From Halomonas cerina (lineage in GTDB: Bacteria; Pseudomonadota; Gammaproteobacteria; Pseudomonadales; Halomonadaceae): a DNA stretch of 64,000 nucleotides. The stretch spans positions 39,540-103,539 of the forward strand of contig NZ_JACHXP010000014.1 of the NCBI RefSeq assembly GCF_014192215.1, given 5' to 3'. The translations under genes were made by a program, and so were the position numbers. This document shows, piece by piece, positions 46,963-56,291 of this stretch. Under the pieces are notes generated by a model. It was not told the origin of the DNA, did not search any database, and was given only the letters and a program-made list of their open reading frames with translations. The stretch's first letter is position 1; every line of letters starts with the position of its first letter.

Positions 46963-48302
46963 TACGCGCCGCTATCCGCCTCGCTATCGAGCTGCTCCCG
47001 CCACGCCATCAACTGCCCGTAGCGCTTCTCCTGGCCATATTCCGTGGGCCGGTAGAGGGCCTCGTGGGGAAGCTCTTCCGGCCAGCAGTCATGAGCACGG
47101 CCCGCCGGGTAGCCGTGGGGTTCGTGATGCGCATAGCGGTAACCCTGACCATGGCCCAGGGATTCCATCAGCCGCGTCGGGGCATTACGCAGGTAGATGG
47201 GCACCTCGAGGCGTGGCTGGGCGGCGGCGAAAGCTTTGGCGCGCTTCCAGGCCTGGTCGATGGCGTTGCTCTTGGGCGCCACCGCCAGGTGAATGGCGGC
47301 ATGGGCGATGGCCCGCTGGCCTTCGTAGTCCCCCAGGCGCCGGTAGGCGTCCCAGGCCGCCATTACCAGCGGCAGGGCACGTGGGTCGGCGTTGCCCACG
47401 TCCTCGGAGGCGATGGCGGCCAGGCGTCGGATCACGTCCAGCGGATCGCCGCCACCCTGTACGAAGCGGGCGATGTAGAGCAGGGCGGCATCCGGGCGTG
47501 AGGAACGCACCGACTTGTGGATCGCCGAGAGCAGGTCGTAGTAGTGGTCGCCCTGCTTGTCGAAGGCGCTGGCCTGGTGACCCAGCACGTTCTCCAGGGC
47601 CTGACGGGGCAGGATTTCGCCACCGTTCTCGCCAGGCACGGTGAAGTCACAGGCGGTCTCCAGCAGCCCCAGGGCCCGGCGAGCATCGCCGGCTGCCGCC
47701 CGTGCCAGCAGGCCCAGCACCTCATCGGTCACCTGGATCCGGCGGTGGCCCAGGCCGCGCGCCGGATCCGCCAGTGCCCGTCGTAGCACCTCGACCAACT
47801 CCGCCTCGCCGAGCGTCTTGAGCACATGCACCCGGGCCCGGGAGAGCAGCGCCGAATTGACCTCGAAGGAGGGATTTTCGGTGGTGGCGCCGATCAGCGT
47901 GATCAGGCCCGATTCCACATGAGGCAGCAGGGCATCCTGCTGGCTCTTGTTGAGCCGATGAATCTCGTCGAGGAACAGCAGGGTCGCCTGGCCCTGTGGC
48001 TTGAGAGTCCGCGCCCGCTCCACCACGGCACGGATCTCCTTGACGCCGGCCATCACCGCCGAAAGGTGTTCCAGGTGGGCGCCGGACGCCTCGGCCAGCA
48101 ACTCGGCCAGGGTGGTCTTGCCGCTGCCCGGTGGGCCCCAGAGGATCATCGAACGCACTACGCCGCTCTCGGCCATGCGCTGGAGTGGCTTGCCGGGCGC
48201 CATCAGGGCCTGCTGGCCGACATACTCTTCGAGGCAGCGCGGGCGCATGCGCCAGGCCAGGGGAGCGGTGTCATCGAGTGTGGCCTGCTGCAACAGGTCC
48301 AT
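46962..48302 (-). CDS. rarA: Replication-associated recombination protein A
   Basis: This 446-residue AAA+ ATPase acts at stalled replication forks. It has Walker A GPPGSGKTTLAELLA, Walker B/DEIHR in LLFLDEIHRLNKSQQDAL, and sensor GATTENPSFEVNSALLSR. The C-terminal tetramerisation region includes HEPHGYPAGRAHDCWPEELP. The start MDLLQQATLDDTAPLAWRMRP at 48302 fits the family. It converges on lolA, and heptamer arrays lie at both gene ends in the shared intergenic space. Confidence 0.96.
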   Translation of the reverse strand: MDLLQQATLDDTAPLAWRMRPRCLEEYVGQQALMAPGKPLQRMAESGVVRSMILWGPPGSGKTTLAELLAEASGAHLEHLSAVMAGVKEIRAVVERARTLKPQGQATLLFLDEIHRLNKSQQDALLPHVESGLITLIGATTENPSFEVNSALLSRARVHVLKTLGEAELVEVLRRALADPARGLGHRRIQVTDEVLGLLARAAAGDARRALGLLETACDFTVPGENGGEILPRQALENVLGHQASAFDKQGDHYYDLLSAIHKSVRSSRPDAALLYIARFVQGGGDPLDVIRRLAAIASEDVGNADPRALPLVMAAWDAYRRLGDYEGQRAIAHAAIHLAVAPKSNAIDQAWKRAKAFAAAQPRLEVPIYLRNAPTRLMESLGHGQGYRYAHHEPHGYPAGRAHDCWPEELPHEALYRPTEYGQEKRYGQLMAWREQLDSEADSGA

Positions 48303-48511
48303 GGCTGACTCCTTCGCTGATGGGGGCAGAGTGTGGCATTGTCTCACAGGCCATACGACCTTGGACGACAGGCGGGATTCGCCGACAACGGCTAGCTTGA
48401 GACCAGCCACCAGCGATACGCACCGCTATCCGTCACTGAACCTTGCCCCCGGAGGCCAGTCCAAATAGGATGCCTTCCATTCAGCACGACCTAGCAGAGG
48501 AGGCCACTGCC

Positions 48512-49063
48512 ATGCCCATGCTGCATCAGCTGCGTCAGGATCACGCCAACATGGCGCGAATGCTGCACGTCCTGCAACTCAAGCAGAAGACCCTGGCAAG
48601 CGGCGAGCGTCCCAACTTCCAGTTGGTCAGGGAGGTCGTGGACTATATCCTCGACTATCAGGATGGCTTCACCCGGCCTCTGGAGAAGGTCTGCACCGAG
48701 CGCCTCAAGGAGTTGGATCCTTCGAGCGTGGAAGTCACCGAACGCCTGGCCAAGGACTATCGTGCCCTTAAGGCCAAGCTCAAGCGACTCTCCGGCGACC
48801 TCGACATGATCCTCATGGACTCGGTGGTGCCGATGGACCGCTTCGCCGACGACCTCAAGGCCTATGTCGATAGTCACCGCGCCTACCTGAGAGACGAGCG
48901 TGAGCTGCTCTTTCCGCTGATCCGCGAACACTTCGATGATCAGGACCTTCAACGCCTCGCAGAGGCCTTGCCGGACGGGACCACCGAGAAGCTCGAGCGT
49001 CTGCAGGAGGCCTACCCCGAGCTCTATGCCGAGCTGCGTGACGCCCCGGAACCCGTCACCTGA
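48512..49063 (+). CDS. Hemerythrin-like domain protein with degenerate metal site
   Basis: This 183-residue helical protein has the hemerythrin HHE layout (MLHQLRQDHANMARML at the start and YVDSHRAYLRDERELLFPLI late). The usual central HHPxED motif is replaced by DGFTRPLEKV, and the third-helix histidine by KDYRALK. It therefore keeps only part of the diiron ligands and may not bind O2 or iron. The ATG at 48512 has AGAGGAGG eight bases upstream. Function unknown; its neighbours rarA and murI give no hint. Confidence 0.82.
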   Translation: MPMLHQLRQDHANMARMLHVLQLKQKTLASGERPNFQLVREVVDYILDYQDGFTRPLEKVCTERLKELDPSSVEVTERLAKDYRALKAKLKRLSGDLDMILMDSVVPMDRFADDLKAYVDSHRAYLRDERELLFPLIREHFDDQDLQRLAEALPDGTTEKLERLQEAYPELYAELRDAPEPVT

Positions 49064-49227
49064 GCGCGTGGCCTGAAGGGGGCTGACGGCTTCGGGTCGC
49101 TGGCGACGTGAGGTAGAATACCTCGCGTGTGTTTGCCAAGAGTCGATCCGATGTCCGCGAAGCCGCCTGTTGCCGACCCTTCGACCCTCGCCCCCTGGGC
49201 GAGGGTCGATCTCGAGAGGGGTGGGTG

Positions 49228-50007
49228 ATGCCTCGGGGCCCGGTGCTGGTCTTCGATTCCGGCGTGGGTGGCCTGTCGATGGTCGGAGCCTTGTGCCACC
49301 ACCTGCCGGGAGTGGCCCTGGCCTATGCCTGCGACAACGCCATGCTGCCCTACGGCATCCGCGAGGATGACTGGCTGGTGGCCCGCATCCTGGCCGTCTG
49401 CGAAGCGGCCGTGTTGGCCAGCGGGGCGTCCGCCCTGGTGGTGGCCTGCAATACGGCCAGCACCTTGGCCTTGGCGGCCCTCAGGGCACGGCTAAGGATC
49501 CCCGTGGTCGGCACCGTACCGGCCATCAAGCCGGCGGCACGCCTTAGCCGTAGTCGGCATATCGGCCTGCTGGCCACCAGGGCGACCGTGGCGCGCCCCT
49601 ACACCCTGGGGCTGATCCGCGAGTTCGCCGCGGACTGCCGAGTGCTGCGGGTCGCCGCCGACGTCCTGGTGAACGAGGCCGAGCGCCTCGTGGCCGGCGA
49701 GCCTCCCGACAGAAGGGTCCTGCGACGTGCCCTGGCCCCGCTGCGGGATGACCCGCAGCTGGATACCGTGGTGCTCGGCTGTACCCACTTCCCGCTGCTG
49801 CGAGAGGCGCTGGCCGAGGTCTCCCCTCCGGCCTGGCAGTGGGTCGATTCCGGCGAGGCCATCGCCCGTCGGACCGCCCAGGTGGTGGCCGATCCCGCCC
49901 TGCGTGGCGGGCCGGGGGCGAGCTTCGCCACCGCCCCCGATACGCGCCTGGCGCGGGGGCTGGCCGCCTTCGGCTTCGCCTCGCCCAAACCGTTGCCGGT
50001 GGGCTGA
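49228..50007 (+). CDS. murI: Glutamate racemase
   Basis: This 259-residue enzyme makes D-glutamate for peptidoglycan. The two catalytic cysteines lie in VVACNTASTLALAAL and VVLGCTHFPLLREAL, and the N-terminus has VFDSGVGGLSM. The ATG at 49228 follows GAGAGGGG; the longer upstream reading is cysteine- and arginine-rich and not conserved. Confidence 0.95.
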   Translation: MPRGPVLVFDSGVGGLSMVGALCHHLPGVALAYACDNAMLPYGIREDDWLVARILAVCEAAVLASGASALVVACNTASTLALAALRARLRIPVVGTVPAIKPAARLSRSRHIGLLATRATVARPYTLGLIREFAADCRVLRVAADVLVNEAERLVAGEPPDRRVLRRALAPLRDDPQLDTVVLGCTHFPLLREALAEVSPPAWQWVDSGEAIARRTAQVVADPALRGGPGASFATAPDTRLARGLAAFGFASPKPLPVG

Positions 50008-50091
50008 CGCCGTTTCCCCTCGTTGGCGCGTCTCGTCGCCGCTGAGGCTTTCACTGCTCGCTGCTTTCCCATGTCCCTTACAGGAGCCGCC

Positions 50092-51198
50092 GTGGCCATC
50101 CCCGTCGTCGACCCCGTCCGCTATGATGAACAGCTCAAGGCCAAGCGTGCTCGCCTCGAGCATGATTTCGCCCGGTTCTCTCCCCCACCTCTGGAAATCT
50201 TTCCGTCGCCGCCGAGCCACTATCGCCAGCGCTGCGAGTTCCGGGTCTGGCACGAGGGCGATGATCTCTTCTACGCCATGTTCGAGGTCGACCCAGAGGA
50301 TCCCCGGCAGAAGACGGTGGTGCGCCTGGAGGCGTATCCGGTAGCCAGCCGCCGGATTAACGCGCTGATGCCGCGGCTGCGCGAACGTTTGCGTGACAAT
50401 CCCGTGCTGCGCCATCGCCTCTTCCAGGTGGAGTTTCTCACCACGCTCTCCGGGGAGGCACTGGTTACCCTGATCTACCATCGCCCGCTGGACGACGCCT
50501 GGGAGGTCGAGGCGCGCGCCCTGGAAGCGGCACTGGATATCATGATCATCGGCCGAGCCCGCAAGCAGCGCCGGGTGCTGACCCGTGACCACGTCTGGGA
50601 GTGCCTGGCCGTCGATGGTCGCGACTTCGTCTACCAGCAGGTGGAAAACAGCTTCACTCAGCCCAATGCCGAGATCTGCCGCGACATGCTGGGCTGGGCC
50701 CGTAACGTGACCCGTGGCAGCCAGGACCGGGATCTGGTGGAGCTCTACTGCGGCAACGGCAACTTCACCATCGCCCTGGCCGAGAATTTTCGTCGCGTGC
50801 TGGCCACCGAGATCTCCCGGACCTCCGTGGCCAGTGCCCGGAAGAACTTGGCCGCCAATCACATCGACAATGCCGAGGTGGGACGCATGTCCGCCGAGGA
50901 GTTTGCCCTGGCGCTCAAGGGGCAGAAGCAGGGGCGGCGCGTGGCCGAGATGGCCCTCGATGACTACGATTTCTCCACCGTGCTGGTGGACCCTCCCCGG
51001 GCCGGCCTGGACGAGCAGAGTTGTCGCCAGCTCTGCGAATATGAGCGTATCGTCTATATTTCATGCAGCCCCGAGACGCTGGTGCATAATCTCGAGACGT
51101 TGACGCAGACCCATACGGTGACCCGTTTCGCCCTGTTCGACCAGTTTCCCTGGACCCCCCATTGCGAGTGCGGGGTGCTGCTCGAGAGGCGGACCTGA
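50092..51198 (+). CDS. trmA: tRNA (uracil-5-)-methyltransferase
   Basis: This 368-residue enzyme makes m5U54 of tRNA with S-adenosylmethionine. The SAM site is LVELYCGNGNFTIALAENF, and the nucleophilic cysteine is in YISCSPETLVHNLETL, with the base-releasing glutamate in the ECGVLL C-terminus. The GTG at 50092 follows CAGGAG and gives a length matching E. coli TrmA (366); an ATG at 50071 is the alternative. It is the TrmA type, without the iron-sulfur cluster of RlmD. Confidence 0.95.
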   Translation: MAIPVVDPVRYDEQLKAKRARLEHDFARFSPPPLEIFPSPPSHYRQRCEFRVWHEGDDLFYAMFEVDPEDPRQKTVVRLEAYPVASRRINALMPRLRERLRDNPVLRHRLFQVEFLTTLSGEALVTLIYHRPLDDAWEVEARALEAALDIMIIGRARKQRRVLTRDHVWECLAVDGRDFVYQQVENSFTQPNAEICRDMLGWARNVTRGSQDRDLVELYCGNGNFTIALAENFRRVLATEISRTSVASARKNLAANHIDNAEVGRMSAEEFALALKGQKQGRRVAEMALDDYDFSTVLVDPPRAGLDEQSCRQLCEYERIVYISCSPETLVHNLETLTQTHTVTRFALFDQFPWTPHCECGVLLERRT

Positions 51199-51386
51199 GC
51201 GGCATCGCCGAGGCCCAGGACCGGCCGTCAAGAGATGATGCGCAAATGACATGCACCATGAGCGAAAGGGCAAGTCGCTGTAGGGGCGGGAGAAATAGGC
51301 GTAAGTTCAGGCCTACGAGGCCAGGAGGCCTCACGATACGTTTTCCGGCCGCCGAGAATCGCGGCCGCTGGCAGCCGAGGTGATGG

Positions 51387-54300
51387 ATGCAACACGTCGC
51401 ACAGGAAGAAGCTCGTCAGGACCTCTTCAAGCAGCTCCGGCAGCGGCTGGAAAGCCGGCTGGAGCAGGACAAGGCCGAGCAGGTGAATGCCTTCGCCCGC
51501 TACTTCTATGCGGCCGTTCCGCTGGAGGATCTCACCGATCGCCGGCTCGACGACCTCTACGGGGCCACCCTGTCGGTGTGGCACTTCCTTCAGCAACTCG
51601 ATCCCGAGGCGCCCAAGGTGCGAGTCTTCAACCCCAGTTTCGAGGAACATGGCTGGCAGTCGACCCACACCTTCGTCGCCGTGCTGCATCCTGACATGCC
51701 CTTCCTGGTCGACTCGGTGCGTATCGAGCTCAACCGTCGCGGCATGACCGTGCATGCCATCCACAATTCGGTGCTGGCGGTGGCCCGTGACGACCAGCAT
51801 CGCCTGGAGCGGGTCGCTTCGCCCGGTGAATCCGGTGCGCCCGAGGCCCGGGAGTCACTGATTGCCATCGAGGTGGATCGCCACTCCGACCCCGACGAGT
51901 TGGCGGAGATCGAAGACAGTCTGCAGGAGGTGCTGCGTGACGTGCGCACGGCGGTGGCCGATTTCGAGTCGATGCGCGACAAGGCCCGGGAGGCCCTTGA
52001 GGAGATACAGGGCTGCTGCCCGCCGTCGATCGACAACGAGGATCACCGTGAAGCCATCGCCTTCATCGAGTGGCTGTTTCATGACAACTTCACCTTTCTG
52101 GGCTATGACGAGTACGAGGTCAGGCAGGAGGGTGACCGGCAGTCCCTCGACAAGGTGCCCGGCAGCGAGCTGGGGGTCTTTCGCCTCGATCAGCCGCGCT
52201 ACCAGGAGCGTATCCGCACCGATATCGGGGTCGAGGGCGACCATTATGTGCTGGTGCCCCAACTGCTGTCGTTCGCCAAGAGCGCCCACCATGCCCGGGT
52301 GCACCGCCCGACCTACCCCGACTACATCTCCATCGACCGCTACGACGATCAGGGCAAGGTGATCGGTGAACGTCGCTTCCTGGGGCTGTTTACCTCCAGT
52401 GTCTACAATGAGTCGCCGCGCAACGTGCCGATCCTGCGCCGTAAGCTGCAGAGGGTGATCGACAAGGCCGGCTTCAATCCCAAGGGGCACAACGGCAAGC
52501 AGCTGATGCATATCCTCGAGGTCTACCCGCGTGATGACCTCTTCCAGATCGATATCGACGAGCTGACCCAGACGGCACTGGGCATCCTGGATGTCCGTGA
52601 GCGTCGCCGGGTGCGGCTGTTCATCCGCGAGGATCGCTCCGGCCGGTTCTATTCCTGCCTGGCCTTCGTGCCGCGCGATGTCTTCTCCACCGAGTTGCGG
52701 CTGCGCATCCAGGACCTGCTTTGCGAGGAACTCGACGCGACCTTCGGGGACTTCAATACCTATCTCTCGGAGTCGGTATTGGCGCGTATCCAGTTCATCC
52801 TGCGCTTCAAGGGCGACAGGCCCGTGTCATATGACCTCAAGCGCCTGGAGGGCAAGCTGGCCCGGCTGGCCCGCAACTGGCGCGACGACATGCACGGTGC
52901 CGCCATCGAGGCCTTCGGGGAGGAGCAAGCCAACCTGCTGATGTCACGCTTCCGCGATGCCTTCTCGGCGAGCTATCGGGATGACTTCAGTGCCCGTTCG
53001 GCGGTCTTCGACCTGGAGCACATCGGCGAGCTGGACAAAGGGGCGCCTATCGCCCTGACGCTCTATCGCCTGGTCGAGGAGGAGGGCAGCGGCGTCAATA
53101 TCAAGCTCTTCCATCGTGATGCACCGATCCCGCTCTCCGATGTCCTGCCGATGATGGAGAATCTCGGCCTGCGGGTGATCGGCGAACGTCCCTACGAGGT
53201 GCAGGCCCGCGACGCGACCTACTGGATCCACGACTTCGATCTGGAGCACCATACCAGTACCGAGGTCAACCTCCAGGAGATGCGTGACCCCTTCATCGAG
53301 GCCTTCCGGCGTATCTGGGTGGGCGAGGCCGACAACGACCCCTTCAACCGGCTGATCATCGGCGCTACCCTCGACTGGCGCGAAGTGGCCATGCTGCGGG
53401 CCTACGCCCGCTACCTGAAGCAGATCCGCTTCGGCATGTCCCAGGACTATATCGCCACCACCCTGGTCAACCATCGCGAGATCACCCGCGAGCTGGTGAC
53501 CCTCTTCGAGCTGCGCTTCGACCCTGCCGAGAGCTCCGACCCCGATGCGGTCGAGGCCTGCCAGTCGCGCATCCAGTCACTGCTCGACGAAGTGGCGAGC
53601 CTCAACGACGACCAGCTGCTGCGCCGCTATGTGGAATTGATCCTGGCCACGTTGCGCACCAACTATTACCAGTGCGACGAGCAGGGGCGTCACAAGGACT
53701 ATATCGCCATCAAGATGCAGCCCTCGAAGGTGACCGGCATGCCCAAGCCGCGTCCGGTCTACGAGATCTTCGTCTGCTCGCCGCGGCTCGAGGGCGTGCA
53801 CCTGCGGGGCGGCAAGGTCGCCCGGGGCGGGCTGCGCTGGTCCGACCGTCACGAGGACTTCCGTACCGAGGTGCTGGGCCTGGTCAAGGCCCAGCAGGTC
53901 AAGAACGCGGTGATCGTGCCGGTGGGCGCCAAGGGCGGCTTCGTCTGCAAGCGCCTGCCCGAGACCGGCAATCGTGATGACCTGCAGCAGGAGGGCATCG
54001 CCTGCTACCGCACCTTTATCCGTGCCCTGCTCGATGTCACCGATAACCTGGTCGGGGGTGAAATCGTGCCGCCCCGCGACGTGGTGCGGCATGACGATGA
54101 CGACATCTACCTGGTCGTGGCCGCCGACAAGGGCACCGCGACCTTCTCCGACATCGCCAACGAGATCTCCGCCGAATACAACCACTGGCTCGGTGATGCC
54201 TTCGCCTCCGGTGGCGCCAACGGCTACGACCACAAGAAGATGGGGATCACCGCCAAGGGCGCCTGGGAGTCGGTCAAGCGCCATTTCCGGGGCCTGGGCG

Positions 54301-56228
54301 TGAACACCCAGCAGGACGAGTTCAGCGTGCTGGGCATCGGTGACATGGCCGGTGACGTCTTCGGCAATGGCATGCTGCTGTCCGACCAGATCCGTCTGGT
54401 GGGGGCCTTCAACCACCTGCACATCTTCGTCGACCCCGACCCGGATACGTCAGCCAGCTTCGCCGAGCGCAAGCGCTTGTTCGAGATGCCGCGTTCGAGC
54501 TGGGAGGACTACAACAGCGAGCTCATCTCCGAGGGGGGCGGAATCTTCAAGCGCAGCGCCAAGTCGATTCCGATCTCCCGCCAGATGAAGACGGTGTTCG
54601 GCATCCGGGAGGACCGCCTGCCGCCCAACGACCTGATCCGCGCCATGCTCAAGTCGCGGGTGGACCTGATCTGGAACGGAGGGATCGGCACCTACGTCAA
54701 GAGCAGCGAGGAAACCGATGCCGAGGTGGGGGACAAGGCCAACGACGTCCTGCGCATCGACGGTCGAGAACTCCAGTGCCGGGTGGTCGGCGAAGGCGGC
54801 AACCTGGGCCTGACCCAGCGCGGGCGCATGGAGGCGGCAGCCAGAGGCGTGCGAGTGAATACCGATTTCATCGACAACGCCGGCGGGGTCAACTGTTCCG
54901 ACCATGAGGTCAACATCAAGATCCTCATCGACGAGGTGGTCACGCGTGGCGACATGACCGAGAAGCAGCGCAACCAGCTGCTGGCCGACATGACCGATGA
55001 GGTCGCCGACCTGGTGCTGCTCGACAATTACCGCCAGACCCAGGCGATCGACCTGGCCGAGCAGCTCAGCGCTCAGGGCATCGGCCCCTTCCGGCGCTTC
55101 ATCAGCGAGCTGGAGGCCGCCGGCCAGATCGATCGCGAGCTGGAGTTTCTGCCCAGCGACGAGGCCCTGATGGAGCGGGCCAGCAACGACCAGGGCATGT
55201 TCCTGCCGGAACTCTCGGTGCTAATCTCCTACGCCAAGAGCGTGCTCAAGGGCGATCTGATCGCCTCGGAGGTGCCGGATGACCCGACCATTACCCGCTA
55301 CGTGGAGCGGATCTTCCCCAAGGTGCTGGTCGAGCGCTACCCGGACGAGATGTACGGCCATCGCCTGAAGCGCGAAATCGTGGCGACCCAGGTGGCCAAC
55401 GATCTGGTGGACCACATGGGCATCGTCTTCGTGCGTCGGCTGCTCGACGCCACCGGCGCCGGACGCGCGGATATCGCCCGAGCCTATGTCATCGCCCGGG
55501 AGAGCTACCAGCTATCGCGGCTGTGGGAGCAGATCGAGGCGCTCGACAACCGGGTGCCCAGTGCCACTCAGTACGCCATGATGCTGGACCTGATGCGCAT
55601 GGTGCGTCGCGCGACCCGCTGGTTCCTGCGCAATCGCCTCAGCCTGAGTACGCGGGATGCCATCGACTATTTCGCCCCGCGTCTTGCCCAGTTGCAGGAA
55701 GGGATCGGCAAGCGGCTGCGCGGTGAGGAGCGCGAGGCCTGGGAAGCGCGCCGTCAGGAACTGGTGGCCGCCGGCGTCCCCGAGGGCCTGGCGGCCACGG
55801 TGGCTGCCGCCGGCAGCCTCTACGCGGGACTGGGGATCATCCAGGCGGCGCTGCAGACCGACCAGAAGCCCCAGCGAGTGGCCGAGGTCTTCTACGAGAT
55901 CGGCGATCGCCTGCAGCTGCCCTGGATGAGCCAGCAGATCACCCAACTCAAGGTCCGTGACAGCTGGCAGGCCCAGGCCCGGGATACCTTCCGTGATGAC
56001 ATCGACCGACAGCAGCTAGCGCTGACAGTAAGTGTGCTGGGCATGGAGGACGGTCCCTGGGAGTCGGTGGCACGTGTCGACCAGTGGCTTTCGTACCATC
56101 AGGGCATGCACCAACGCTGGTGTCGTCTGCTGGATGAGGTCGGCGGCGGCAGCCAGGGGGGCTTCCCGCTGTTTGCCGTGGCGGTCCGCGAACTGGTGGA
56201 CCTGGCCGAGAGCAACCAGGAGAGCTGA
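51387..56228 (+). CDS. gdhB: NAD-specific glutamate dehydrogenase, large (180-kDa) form
   Basis: This 1613-residue protein of the L-GDH180 family oxidatively deaminates glutamate to 2-oxoglutarate. An N-terminal ~700-residue ACT-like regulatory region is followed by the catalytic core near residues 800-1200 (GGLRWSDRHEDFRTEVLGL, then PVGAKGGFVCK with the catalytic lysine region). NAD-binding segments include GIGDMAGDVFGNGMLLS. It is common in Pseudomonas and Halomonas for growth on amino acids. The ATG at 51387 follows CGAGG. Confidence 0.96.
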   Translation: MQHVAQEEARQDLFKQLRQRLESRLEQDKAEQVNAFARYFYAAVPLEDLTDRRLDDLYGATLSVWHFLQQLDPEAPKVRVFNPSFEEHGWQSTHTFVAVLHPDMPFLVDSVRIELNRRGMTVHAIHNSVLAVARDDQHRLERVASPGESGAPEARESLIAIEVDRHSDPDELAEIEDSLQEVLRDVRTAVADFESMRDKAREALEEIQGCCPPSIDNEDHREAIAFIEWLFHDNFTFLGYDEYEVRQEGDRQSLDKVPGSELGVFRLDQPRYQERIRTDIGVEGDHYVLVPQLLSFAKSAHHARVHRPTYPDYISIDRYDDQGKVIGERRFLGLFTSSVYNESPRNVPILRRKLQRVIDKAGFNPKGHNGKQLMHILEVYPRDDLFQIDIDELTQTALGILDVRERRRVRLFIREDRSGRFYSCLAFVPRDVFSTELRLRIQDLLCEELDATFGDFNTYLSESVLARIQFILRFKGDRPVSYDLKRLEGKLARLARNWRDDMHGAAIEAFGEEQANLLMSRFRDAFSASYRDDFSARSAVFDLEHIGELDKGAPIALTLYRLVEEEGSGVNIKLFHRDAPIPLSDVLPMMENLGLRVIGERPYEVQARDATYWIHDFDLEHHTSTEVNLQEMRDPFIEAFRRIWVGEADNDPFNRLIIGATLDWREVAMLRAYARYLKQIRFGMSQDYIATTLVNHREITRELVTLFELRFDPAESSDPDAVEACQSRIQSLLDEVASLNDDQLLRRYVELILATLRTNYYQCDEQGRHKDYIAIKMQPSKVTGMPKPRPVYEIFVCSPRLEGVHLRGGKVARGGLRWSDRHEDFRTEVLGLVKAQQVKNAVIVPVGAKGGFVCKRLPETGNRDDLQQEGIACYRTFIRALLDVTDNLVGGEIVPPRDVVRHDDDDIYLVVAADKGTATFSDIANEISAEYNHWLGDAFASGGANGYDHKKMGITAKGAWESVKRHFRGLGVNTQQDEFSVLGIGDMAGDVFGNGMLLSDQIRLVGAFNHLHIFVDPDPDTSASFAERKRLFEMPRSSWEDYNSELISEGGGIFKRSAKSIPISRQMKTVFGIREDRLPPNDLIRAMLKSRVDLIWNGGIGTYVKSSEETDAEVGDKANDVLRIDGRELQCRVVGEGGNLGLTQRGRMEAAARGVRVNTDFIDNAGGVNCSDHEVNIKILIDEVVTRGDMTEKQRNQLLADMTDEVADLVLLDNYRQTQAIDLAEQLSAQGIGPFRRFISELEAAGQIDRELEFLPSDEALMERASNDQGMFLPELSVLISYAKSVLKGDLIASEVPDDPTITRYVERIFPKVLVERYPDEMYGHRLKREIVATQVANDLVDHMGIVFVRRLLDATGAGRADIARAYVIARESYQLSRLWEQIEALDNRVPSATQYAMMLDLMRMVRRATRWFLRNRLSLSTRDAIDYFAPRLAQLQEGIGKRLRGEEREAWEARRQELVAAGVPEGLAATVAAAGSLYAGLGIIQAALQTDQKPQRVAEVFYEIGDRLQLPWMSQQITQLKVRDSWQAQARDTFRDDIDRQQLALTVSVLGMEDGPWESVARVDQWLSYHQGMHQRWCRLLDEVGGGSQGGFPLFAVAVRELVDLAESNQES

Positions 56229-56253
56229 GCGTCGCGCGTCGCTGGCCTCGGAT

Positions 56254-56276
56254 GCCCCGCCGGCTGGGCGGGGCAG
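56254..56276. terminator. Hairpin between gdhB and mgtE
   Basis: The stem TGCCCCGCC/GGCGGGGCA with loop GGCTG-type lies between convergent genes. A U-tract is absent. Confidence 0.6.
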
Positions 56277-56291
56277 GTCAAGCCATCATGC

